NCBI GenBank assembly: GCA_021786335.1
Contig: JAJYNM010000050.1
Span: forward strand, 1-6,932
Source: an archaeon
GTDB lineage: Archaea > Thermoproteota > Nitrososphaeria > Nitrososphaerales > UBA183
Reading direction: 5' to 3'
DNA length: 6,932 nt
In this document: positions 1 to 5,341 of the stretch, piece after piece
How the letters are laid out: each line of letters opens with the position of its first letter
Numbering within the stretch: position 1 is the first letter of the stretch
Program-made: the position numbers and the translations under genes
The notes under the pieces: generated by a model
What the model was told of the DNA's origin: nothing
Databases searched by the model: none
The model's input: only the letters and a program-made list of their open reading frames with translations

Positions 1-18
1 CGAAGGGGATCGCGGTGA
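1..18 (+). CDS. 3' end of a probable antitoxin gene (partial)
   Basis: In the first frame the opening bases read Arg-Arg-Gly-Ser-Arg and then TGA at 16-18. This stop overlaps the GTG start of the PIN gene at 15 in a GTGA junction, the usual coupling of a vapB-type antitoxin gene to its vapC toxin gene. Only five codons are visible, so the antitoxin identity is inferred purely from the neighbour and the overlap. No antitoxin family can be assigned. Confidence 0.3.
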   Translation, partial: RRGSR

Positions 19-428
19 AGATCGTAGCTGACGCCTACGCCTGGATAGAGCTTTTCGCGGGAACGCGGAAAGGGGAGTTCGCGAAGAGCAAGATGGAGGA
101 AGCCGAAACCGTAATCACTCCCGATACTGTCCTCGCCGAAGTGGCCCGAAAGTACATCCGAGAGGGCATCACAGAAGAAACCGCTCGTCAGAGGCTCTCC
201 ATCATCATGGAGGCCTCAGTACTAGCATACATCGACGACGCCATAGCCATCGAGGCCGGCAAGGCATATCTTCAGCTGGAAAGGAAGGCAAAAGACGCCG
301 GGCTCAAGAAACCTAGCCTATTTGATGCTCTGGTTCTGGCGGTAGCTAGGAATGGCGACGGGAAGGTCCTGACCGGAGACGAACACTTCGAAGGTCTACC
401 AGAAACCATCTGGATGAATACTCTCTGA
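15..428 (+). CDS. PIN-domain toxin, VapC-like ribonuclease
   Basis: This 137-residue protein has the size and layout of a single PIN domain. Such proteins are Mg-dependent endoribonucleases and usually the toxin of a VapBC pair. The acidic active-site set is visible: Asp6 in the first strand (VADAYAWIE), Glu42 (LAEVARKY), Asp104 in SLFDALVLAVAR, and Asp122 in LTGDEHF. The GTG start at 15 places the first Asp at the normal distance from the N-terminus and overlaps a preceding stop codon, which suggests translation coupled to an upstream antitoxin gene outside the window. A weak purine-rich stretch (AAGGGGATC) precedes the start. The RNA target cannot be read from sequence. It is only distantly similar to the second PIN protein at 1302-1766, which is of the PIN_3 type, so the two are not a recent duplication. 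Confidence 0.85.
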   Translation: MKIVADAYAWIELFAGTRKGEFAKSKMEEAETVITPDTVLAEVARKYIREGITEETARQRLSIIMEASVLAYIDDAIAIEAGKAYLQLERKAKDAGLKKPSLFDALVLAVARNGDGKVLTGDEHFEGLPETIWMNTL

Positions 429-673
429 TAATCGAGGCCCGAACAAGCGGACCTCTGGCAGTGGATATAGTTGTTGGGGATGGCTCCATCTCGTGATTCT
501 GGGCACCAAGGCCATGTGAGCGGTTCACCCGTCAGTTTCAGACCAACCATCCTCCCTCGGCGCCCACCGTTGTGTGTGAACGCGGCGCCACCGGCTCTGC
601 AGGGGATTGCAACAACTGAGTGTAACGACTAGAACTATTGACTGCACCTGCTTAACTGGCCAATCTCTATTGG

Positions 674-1009
674 ATGACGTTGAAAAACCAGGCAAAGCTA
701 GCGAAGTCAAGAGTGGATTCTCTTACGAGAGCCTCCCAAGATAGGGCGCACGCAGCCAAGAGTCTATCCAACGCGGAGACGAGGAAAAGACTCGATGATG
801 TTGTCAAACCGAGTTCAATTGCGAAGACGCTGAAGAATTTGGGGATTCTGATTCTGCTCTCACCCGACCCGCTAGGCCCGATCACCGACATCCCCGGCGC
901 CGTCCTCTTGAGCGCCTCGTATCTTATGAAAGGAAGAGAACCTGTAGGCGTCGAGTCGGTGTTCAGGGAGGCGCAAAGGGTACTATGCGACCTTCAGTCG
1001 CTCTTCTAA
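674..1009 (+). CDS. Small protein of unknown function with a hydrophobic segment
   Basis: I do not recognise a named family for this 111-residue protein. Residues 1 to about 50 are charged and probably helical, rich in Lys, Arg, Ser and Ala. Residues about 55-85 form a hydrophobic stretch (LGILILLSPDPLGPITDIPGAVLLSASYLM) with a Pro/Asp-rich break in the middle. This could be a membrane hairpin or two short membrane helices. A short amphipathic tail follows. The regular hydrophobic block and the absence of a better frame on either strand suggest a real gene. It begins at ATG 674; a weak TATA-like CTTAACT lies about 20 bp upstream and there is no clear ribosome binding site, so a leaderless mRNA is possible. 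It stands alone between the two toxin loci. A role beside the toxin genes cannot be shown. Confidence 0.6.
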   Translation: MTLKNQAKLAKSRVDSLTRASQDRAHAAKSLSNAETRKRLDDVVKPSSIAKTLKNLGILILLSPDPLGPITDIPGAVLLSASYLMKGREPVGVESVFREAQRVLCDLQSLF

Positions 1010-1114
1010 GACGCATCACTTGATGGCAGAAGCTGTGCCGTTCCGTCCACACGCGTTCATAGAGGTGGAAGCGACGATTTTTCGGGCAGCCATAGCTGTT
1101 GAGATGGGCCGGTA

Positions 1115-1134
1115 GGCCGTGCCAAACTACGGCC
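1115..1134. repeat. Short inverted repeat (hairpin)
   Basis: GGCCGT at 1115-1120 pairs perfectly with ACGGCC at 1129-1134 across an 8-base loop. It lies in the gene-free stretch 1010-1301, just before the tRNA-like repeat at 1148. There is no T-run on either side, so nothing supports a terminator. Apart from this hairpin and the repeat, I see nothing in 1010-1301. Confidence 0.4.
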
Positions 1135-1147
1135 CTCGTCGCAAACG

Positions 1148-1219
1148 TGCGGGGGGTGGGATTCGAACTTGCCTACCCCTACAGGTGGACAAAGTGGACG
1201 GAAGGCTTTCTTGACCTCA
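1148..1219 (-). repeat. Long direct repeat, copy A, ending in a tRNA 3'-end fragment
   Basis: This stretch matches 2498-2568 nearly base for base: one extra G in the G-run, and mismatches near 1169, 1211 and 1216. Read on the minus strand, its last 20 or so bases are GTTCGAATCCCAC followed by CCCCCCGC and A. That is a tRNA T-loop, the 3' strand of a T-stem, an acceptor 3' strand and a discriminator A, with no CCA encoded. The 5' half of the would-be T-stem (GCAAG) does not pair with CCCAC, and no matching acceptor 5' strand (GCGGGGG) lies upstream, so this is not a working tRNA gene. The remaining ~48 bases are not tRNA-like. The acceptor sequence would fit an archaeal tRNA-Leu type, which is a guess. 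Confidence 0.85.
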
Positions 1220-1301
1220 CCACATGACGGCCACGCCCTCTTTCACGCTCGGAATGGCACCGTTCTCCAGACGGAGTTGGTCAGATTTCCGTTCTGTTTG
1301 G

Positions 1302-1766
1302 TTACTCGGCATGATGCAGCAGGCCATGGTCAGGTGGACGTGAGGCAGAGCCGAATCTCGCCAAGAACTCTCCTGGCTTCGTCACTTTCATGCCTCTGAA
1401 CTCCTTCAGCGACAGGAGGTGCCTGTCTCCGCTCACCACGGTCGTTGCCCTCGAAGCCAGGCCGCACTCGAGGACCCGGTTGTCGGGCGGGTCGGCCTTG
1501 ATCAAGTTCACCCGATGCCTCGTCTTGACGAGCTTCGACGACTTCGCCACAGTCGCTAGGGCCATCGTCGCGGTCAAGTCTGCTGCCAGAATCATCTTCT
1601 CAACCCTGGGATACGTCAACACCCTCGCGAGCTCCCGCAGCAGAGGGCGAGAAGTGAAGACTTCGACCGTTCCCTCTTCTATCAGAGGGACGAAGCCTTC
1701 CGAAATCCGCTTCTTGAACAGGATCGAGAGCCAGACGTTCGTGTCCAGGACTATCTTCTCGCCCAA
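1302..1766 (-). CDS. PIN-domain toxin of the PIN_3 type
   Basis: This 154-residue protein resembles the family of putative toxin components with a PIN_3 domain. Active-site acids expected for a metal-dependent RNase are present: Asp8 in KIVLDTNVWLS, Glu45 in LLRELARVL, Asp95 in DPPDNRVLECG and Asp114 in VVSGDRHLL. The closing MKVTKPGEFLARF is typical of the family end; about 16 residues follow with no clear match and may be a divergent tail. The start is TTG at 1766, which puts the first Asp in the normal place. It overlaps the AbrB gene by 16 bases, so the two are almost certainly co-transcribed and translationally coupled. The pair lies between the two tRNA-like direct repeats. The RNA target is unknown. 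Confidence 0.87.
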   Translation of the reverse strand: MGEKIVLDTNVWLSILFKKRISEGFVPLIEEGTVEVFTSRPLLRELARVLTYPRVEKMILAADLTATMALATVAKSSKLVKTRHRVNLIKADPPDNRVLECGLASRATTVVSGDRHLLSLKEFRGMKVTKPGEFLARFGSASRPPDHGLLHHAE

Positions 1767-2002
1767 CGGATAGCCTCGTCCACCAGGGCGTCAACGTCCA
1801 CCTTCTTCTTCGATGCCACACTCGAGAGCCCTCCGCTGAGCTCCCGGAGTGTGAGCTCCTCCATCCCGCGCAGGAGGATGTCGTTGTTCTTCACGGCCAC
1901 CAGGAGCTTCGTCCCGGGGGCTATGCCCACCTTGTCCCTGACCTCCTTCGGTATCACCACCTGGCCCTTGGTAGAGACCCTCACCACGGCTTCGGCTTCC
2001 AT
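1751..2002 (-). CDS. AbrB/SpoVT-type antitoxin
   Basis: This 83-residue protein has an N-terminal swapped-hairpin AbrB DNA-binding domain, residues about 5-48, with the hallmark VRVSTKGQVVIPKEVRDKVGI followed by PGTKLLVAVKNNDILLR. The C-terminal part, including VDVDALVDEAIRWARR, is charged and helical, as expected for the segment that wraps and neutralises a partner PIN toxin. It is the first gene of a two-gene operon with the PIN_3 toxin and overlaps that toxin's TTG start. Known antitoxins of this class repress their own promoter through the AbrB domain; that is likely here, but no operator is evident. Start: ATG at 2002, 26 bp from a good TATA box, which implies a leaderless transcript. 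Confidence 0.9.
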   Translation of the reverse strand: MEAEAVVRVSTKGQVVIPKEVRDKVGIAPGTKLLVAVKNNDILLRGMEELTLRELSGGLSSVASKKKVDVDALVDEAIRWARR

Positions 2003-2023
2003 GGGCCGAAGTCGGCAGCCTCA

Positions 2024-2033
2024 GATAAAAAGT
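2024..2033 (-). promoter_or_regulatory. TATA box of the AbrB/PIN operon
   Basis: On the minus strand the sequence reads ACTTTTTATC, an archaeal TATA box, preceded by the purine-rich GAAAGGTAAG as a possible BRE. Its centre is about 26 bp from the ATG at 2002, the normal TATA-to-start-site distance in archaea. Transcription would therefore begin at or next to the start codon, giving a leaderless mRNA. Confidence 0.65.
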
Positions 2034-2301
2034 CTTACCTTTCTTACTTCCGAGGTCGGCTCGGGAGGGGTTCCACGAAGGTGCCTTTCTCCGCCAGCGA
2101 CCGGTCTGCGCACGATGCCGCAGCTAAAGGCGGCCGTAAGAGGGTGTCGGGGCGAAAGAAAACCGCGCTATCGTAATCGACTCGCCAGCGCAGGACCTGA
2201 TAGGACTGGTCTGATTCGGACCCACACGTGCTATCTCAGACCTTAACAAAAATGGTAAAAACGACCCATTCCACCACCTTCTGAGGACCAACATTAGGAA
2301 A

Positions 2302-2322
2302 CCTTCGTCACCGAAGGGGTCC
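2302..2322. repeat. Imperfect 21-base repeat with hairpin, copy 1
   Basis: CCTTCG (2302-2307), loop TCAC and CGAAGG (2312-2317) form a perfect 6-bp hairpin, followed by GGTCC. The same 21-base pattern returns at 2370-2390 with 16 of 21 positions identical. Function unknown. Confidence 0.45.
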
Positions 2323-2369
2323 GTCCATTCACAATCCTCTCATTGCAACCGCTTTTCCCGATGAGAGAG

Positions 2370-2390
2370 CCTTCCGTCCCAAAGGGGTCC
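2370..2390. repeat. Imperfect 21-base repeat, copy 2
   Basis: CCTTCCGTCCCAAAGGGGTCC is the second copy of the pattern at 2302, with a weaker 4-bp hairpin (CCTT/AAGG). Its left part, together with the preceding bases (GAGAGCCTTCCGTCC, 2365-2379), is also an inverted copy, 14 of 15 bases, of GGACGGAAGGCTTTC found inside both long direct repeats at 1196-1210 and 2545-2559. This ties the stretch to the same repeat family. Confidence 0.45.
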
Positions 2391-2497
2391 CAGCCTTCAG
2401 ACTTTTCCCACTCTAGTTGCCAATCCAGTCACTAAACGGGGCATAGACTGGGCTCTAACCCGGCCAGCGACCTCCATTCTGACGCCGTTAGTAGCAG

Positions 2498-2568
2498 TGC
2501 GGGGGTGGGATTCGAACGTGCCTACCCCTACAGGTGGACAAAGTGGACGGAAGGCTTTCCTGAACTCG
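2498..2568 (-). repeat. Long direct repeat, copy B, ending in a tRNA 3'-end fragment
   Basis: Second copy of the repeat at 1148-1219, same orientation, about 1,350 bp away. On the minus strand it ends in GTTCGAATCCCAC, CCCCCGC and A, a tRNA T-loop, T-stem 3' strand, 7-base acceptor strand and discriminator; here the acceptor strand has the correct length of seven. As in copy A, the 5' T-stem half (GCACG) does not pair with CCCAC and there is no tRNA body upstream. Both copies share about 48 bases of non-tRNA sequence, so they descend from one chimeric unit rather than from two separate tRNA genes. Copy B lies about 100-150 bp past the broken end of the PEP mutase-like pseudogene. Confidence 0.85.
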
Positions 2569-2665
2569 ATGCGTGATGGTCAGGAATCTCACCTCATGCT
2601 CAAGAAGTGACACATTCGGTTCTAGCTGGCTCGATATGTCTGGTCATATGGATTCGCAGCCGTCA

Positions 2666-3316
2666 TCATGCGCCGCACGTTCCTAACATTCCAAAGCATT
2701 CCGTTACACAGGTTTGGGAACGTTGGAAGGCACATTGTGTCTGCCTGCCATGTGCTCGCTCCTCCTCACTGGCCCTCCTGATGGCCTCGTCCAGCCTGAC
2801 CTCGTCCCCGCCGGGGGCGAACCTCGGGGCATTAGTGCGGGCGTTGATGACGAAGCGGACCCTGCCTTTCTCCCTGAGCCTGACCAGGGCCTTCAGTCCC
2901 TGTAGCTGCTTTTCGACGGGAAGCAGCTTCTTGGTCACATGAACAAAATCCTCGATGTTGATGCCGACCGCCCCGGCTGCGATGACTGCCTTGACGCCCC
3001 TTCCAACCCCTTCGGGGCTGTCTCCGAAGCCACCGACGACGTCGGCGCTAAGAGGCCGACAGCACGTGGGCAATCCTCGCCACGGCCGACACGAACTCAA
3101 CATGGGGGATCCCTTCCCCGTCCGGATAACCAAGAGAAACAAGCATATCCGCGCTGGAGGTCGCCACCGCTGGTAACCCCCATCCTCATAGATTCCGACA
3201 CTGTGTACGTCCCAGGCGTTTGGGAGTATCAGGACACCCTTCCTGTCGTGCAGTCTCCGGAACGCTTCGGCCTTCAGTGCTTGGTTCAGGGCGGCACCTC
3301 ACCAGCCTTCGAAGCA
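2666..3316 (-). pseudogene. Decayed PEP mutase/isocitrate lyase-like gene
   Basis: Recognisable pieces of the PEP mutase/isocitrate lyase superfamily lie in two frames. From about 3303 to 3176 one frame reads LILPNAWDVHSVGIYEDGG. The protein then continues in another frame from about 3176 to 3050 (LPAVATSSA, then SLGYPDGEGIPHVEFVSAVARIAHVL) and returns to the first frame for LSADVVGGFGDSPEGV, AVGINIEDF and VRFVINARTNAP, ending in DEAIRRA near 2770. So there is a pair of compensating frameshifts. The ATG at 3316 is out of frame with the body, and the last third of a normal 250-290-residue protein is missing; bases to 2666 keep an open frame but no homology. Intact members form or cleave C-C or C-P bonds of phosphoenolpyruvate-like acids using Mg. 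The ATG lies 19 bases after the methyltransferase stop, so this was probably the third gene of that operon. Sequencing error could explain the frameshifts but not the missing end. Confidence 0.8.
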
Positions 3317-3335
3317 TAAACTGTTGCTACAGGGG

Positions 3336-4067
3336 TCAGCCAGAGGGGACACGGAAGGCGCCGAGGCTCGACCCCCTGCGGTAGAACGCCCTGGTACCGA
3401 CTGCGATTGCCGCCCGATTGAACACCCCGCGGTCGGTGTTGTCAGCAACGACGAGAGAGCCTGGTCTAAGGTGCTTGCTCACGGCGTCCATCTCGAATTG
3501 GAAGTGCTTGGAGTCCACGGGGCTGTCATGGCAGTAGAAGTCGACGAACCTCAGTTCCCGTAGCAGCGGCGCAAGCAGGTCTTCGCTCCTCCCCGTTCTA
3601 AGGTCCCAATTGTCTTTCAGTCTTGAAGGTACCGCCCACCCTGACGACAGGCCAGAAGGAATCGCCCACGCCTCGCCTCCTCGCCTCCTTTCCCTGGTTA
3701 CGGGAAGATCTACGGAGTGTAGGGTCCCCTTCGAGTTCGCTTCTGTCCCCAGGAGCATGAAGGTAGATGAGACTCCCGAGGCCACCCCGCTCTCGACGAC
3801 AACTTTCGGCCGGATAAGTCTCATCAGAGCGAACAGGTCTATGGGAGCCGGGAACTGGGCGTAGTACGTCCTCCCTGTGGTCTTGATGTTGGCGGCCAAC
3901 TCCATGACCGAAGCGGCGACAGTCGCCACATCATCGACGGCGCCTTCGGCTTCCTCCGTCGTGCACCCCGCAGCCTTCGAAATCCACAGGATGTCGGGAC
4001 GGGAGCGGGAGCCCAGCAGCCGGACCAGCTCGCCTAGGACCCTCACACGCCGGGTTGAATCAACCAT
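3336..4067 (-). CDS. Class I SAM-dependent methyltransferase (Methyltransf_24/CmcI-like)
   Basis: This 243-residue protein has a helical N-terminal part (1 to about 75) followed by a Rossmann-fold methyltransferase domain. Motif I is PKVVVESGVASGVSS at 87-101, which binds SAM. Asp120 in LHSVDLP ends the second strand and should bind the ribose. Asp181 (FYCHDSPVD) and Asp209-Asn210 (LVVADN) match the positions that hold a divalent metal in catechol O-methyltransferase-like enzymes, so O-methylation of a hydroxylated substrate is a reasonable guess; the substrate is unknown. It starts at ATG 4067, overlapping the end of the SixA-like phosphatase gene by 25 bases, so both belong to one operon driven from about 4507. 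A purine-rich AAGGGGAAG lies just upstream of the start. The stop at 3336 is close to the start of the decayed PEP mutase-like gene. Confidence 0.85.
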   Translation of the reverse strand: MVDSTRRVRVLGELVRLLGSRSRPDILWISKAAGCTTEEAEGAVDDVATVAASVMELAANIKTTGRTYYAQFPAPIDLFALMRLIRPKVVVESGVASGVSSTFMLLGTEANSKGTLHSVDLPVTRERRRGGEAWAIPSGLSSGWAVPSRLKDNWDLRTGRSEDLLAPLLRELRFVDFYCHDSPVDSKHFQFEMDAVSKHLRPGSLVVADNTDRGVFNRAAIAVGTRAFYRRGSSLGAFRVPSG

Positions 4068-4507
4068 CGGAGCTTCCCCTTGCCCTCTGCTGCTTTCCCC
4101 TTGAATGAGATGGCGGCAATCGAACCGTTGAATAGCTCCACCTCGCCCCTACCTCCGACGAAGCTGTAGAGGAGTTCGAAGACCAGGGGCATGTGGGAGA
4201 CCAGGGCAACCTTGTCTTCCTTCCTGTATTTCGAAAGGAACTTGAGCACCTCTCCAGGCTCGGCGTCTCCGTACATGCATCCATTGACCACCACGGGCTT
4301 CAGCCCCAACTGCTTCCTCGTCAGGTCAGCAGTCTGCTTCGCACGGAGCAACGGGCTGCAGACCAAGGCAGTCGGCTTGAACCCCAACCTTTTGTTGGCC
4401 AGCTCGACGACTCTCTCAGTCTCGGACCTTCCTTGCTCGGAGATAGGGGGGTCCTCGTCCTCGGACCGAAAGTCGGACCGCGCGTGACGGAATATGTAGA
4501 CTTCCAT
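4043..4507 (-). CDS. SixA-like histidine phosphatase (operon 1)
   Basis: This 154-residue protein belongs to the small branch of the histidine phosphatase superfamily that includes bacterial SixA. The catalytic RH pair is Arg7-His8 (VYIFRHARSD), with Ala in place of the usual Gly after the His. Arg55 in CSPLLRAKQTAD and His105 in LVSHMPLV complete the phosphate pocket; Asp81/Glu83 are candidates for the acid. The end (FNGSIAAISF, then LRWLIQP) matches the close of SixA, and the length is right for it. SixA removes phosphate from histidine on phosphotransfer proteins; whether this enzyme does so or acts on a small phosphorylated molecule is not known. ATG 4507 aligns with the paralog at 6680. 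It leads an operon with the methyltransferase, and the palindrome CGGTCATATGACCG is centred 43.5 bp upstream. Confidence 0.9.
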   Translation of the reverse strand: MEVYIFRHARSDFRSEDEDPPISEQGRSETERVVELANKRLGFKPTALVCSPLLRAKQTADLTRKQLGLKPVVVNGCMYGDAEPGEVLKFLSKYRKEDKVALVSHMPLVFELLYSFVGGRGEVELFNGSIAAISFKGKAAEGKGKLRWLIQPGV

Positions 4508-4542
4508 GGGTGCTCTTGCTTTCGGTTCCGCTTAGGTCTACA

Positions 4543-4558
4543 GCGGTCATATGACCGC
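4543..4558. promoter_or_regulatory. Perfect 16-bp palindrome, shared operator, site 1
   Basis: GCGGTCATATGACCGC is a perfect inverted repeat in the 93-bp intergenic space between the divergent phosphatase (start 4507) and HTH_10 (start 4601) genes. Its central 14 bases recur exactly at 6719-6732, upstream of the second phosphatase gene. It is centred 43.5 bp from the phosphatase ATG and about 16.5 bp upstream of the HTH_10 TATA box. A site just outside the TATA/BRE would suit an activator; a repressor is not ruled out. Confidence 0.8.
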
Positions 4559-4563
4559 CAAGC

Positions 4564-4570
4564 CTTATAC
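4564..4570 (+). promoter_or_regulatory. TATA box of the HTH_10 regulator gene
   Basis: CTTATAC is a good archaeal TATA element centred at 4567, 34 bp before the ATG at 4601. Transcription would start near 4593, giving an untranslated leader of only about 8 bases, or a leaderless message if the TTG at 4595 is used. It sits directly downstream of palindrome site 1. Confidence 0.55.
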
Positions 4571-4600
4571 TGACTCTGGAAAGCTGACACCACCTTGCCT

Positions 4601-5329
4601 ATGATCGAAGTCCGGGTGAGATTGGAACACGATTGCCCGTACACTCGCTTCACAAAGTCCATCCCAAAGGCGGAGATGTTCCACTGGTGCAGCAGAGAGA
4701 GCGATGTCCTGGAGGTTGCCGAGTCGGCGAGCTCTGAACCGTCGGAGTTGGACGTTGCCCTGAACCGGCTCCTGAAAGATCTCGGTGCAAAGGCGGTCCG
4801 TCGGATTCCCCTGGGCTCGAAGGGGAGGCTGATTGTACAGAAGCACGACTACTCCTCGATGAAGCAGAACGTCAACACCGTAATAGAAGAGCACAACTGC
4901 ATGGAGGTGCAGCCCACGGTATACAAGGAAGGGTTCGAGTGGTACAGGATCTTAGCCTTCGACAACCGCGATTTAATCCAACTGTTCGGTTCCCTGTCTA
5001 GATGGGCTGACGTCCACGTGGTCTCCAAGGAAACCCTTACTGAGCGTTCGACCCGAGACACCATGGCCGTGTCAATCCGGCGCCTTCTCGGGGGTCTCAC
5101 CGAAAAGCAGCTCAAGGCTCTCATCGTCGCGCTCAGTGCAGGCTACTACGACACACCGAGGAAAGTCAGGACCGCCGACATCTCACAGCGGACGAACGCC
5201 CCTCGGACAACTTACGAGACGCACCTGCGGAAGGCCGAAGGGAAGGTGTTGAAGGCGCTGCTTCCCTACCTGGAGTTGATGACCGGACTGGGAAACGAGA
5301 GAGCGCTCGGGGAAAGCGATAGGTCATAG
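4601..5329 (+). CDS. HTH_10 (bacterio-opsin activator type) transcriptional regulator
   Basis: The 242-residue product ends in a clear HTH_10 domain at residues about 166-222: LTEKQLKALIVALSAGYYDTPR, then TADISQRTNAPRTTYETHLRKAE. This is the winged-helix type first seen in Bat, which in Halobacterium activates bop through a site upstream of its TATA box. Residues 1 to about 150 form the sensory part seen in many archaeal relatives. It includes EHDCPYTRF with His10 and Cys12, and FHWCSRES with Cys30; these could bind a metal or sense redox state, which is inference. I chose ATG 4601; TTG at 4595 would add two residues and cannot be excluded. It is transcribed divergently from phosphatase operon 1, sharing palindrome site 1, and its stop is 12 bases from the convergent oxidoreductase stop. 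It is the obvious candidate regulator of both operons. Confidence 0.9.
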   Translation: MIEVRVRLEHDCPYTRFTKSIPKAEMFHWCSRESDVLEVAESASSEPSELDVALNRLLKDLGAKAVRRIPLGSKGRLIVQKHDYSSMKQNVNTVIEEHNCMEVQPTVYKEGFEWYRILAFDNRDLIQLFGSLSRWADVHVVSKETLTERSTRDTMAVSIRRLLGGLTEKQLKALIVALSAGYYDTPRKVRTADISQRTNAPRTTYETHLRKAEGKVLKALLPYLELMTGLGNERALGESDRS

Positions 5330-5341
5330 CGGGCGGCCCGA

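Larger units (their letters stand above)
2034..2497. other. Gene-poor stretch upstream of the AbrB gene
   Basis: I find no convincing gene here on either strand; open frames are short and lack family motifs. It holds an AT-rich spot at 2243-2262 (CCTTAACAAAAATGGTAAAA on the plus strand; two T5 runs on the minus strand) that could be a terminator for minus-strand transcripts or a remnant promoter. It also holds a pair of imperfect 21-base repeats at 2302 and 2370. A decayed gene or the remains of a mobile element is possible, but nothing identifiable is left. Confidence 0.5.

Noticed and set aside
429..673. Possible gene or RNA between the first PIN gene and the small membrane-like protein gene
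   Set aside because: Open frames there are short and without motifs, and I see no tRNA or stable hairpin; it is treated as intergenic.
1148..1219. Functional tRNA gene on the minus strand
   Set aside because: Only the 3' end is present. The T-stem 5' strand does not pair and no D-arm, anticodon arm or acceptor 5' strand can be found; the same holds for 2498-2568.
1390..1773. Plus-strand open frame of 127 codons
   Set aside because: It is the opposite-strand shadow of the PIN_3 toxin gene and has no family motifs.
2643..2651. Third operator copy at GGTCATATG
   Set aside because: Only the left half and centre match (the right half reads GGAT in place of ACCG). It lies in the decayed region with no promoter or gene start nearby.
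2939..3319. Plus-strand open frame of 126 codons
   Set aside because: It lies opposite the PEP mutase-like pseudogene, whose homology on the minus strand is clear.
4193..4573. Plus-strand open frame of 126 codons
   Set aside because: Opposite-strand shadow of the first SixA-like phosphatase gene; it would also run through palindrome site 1.
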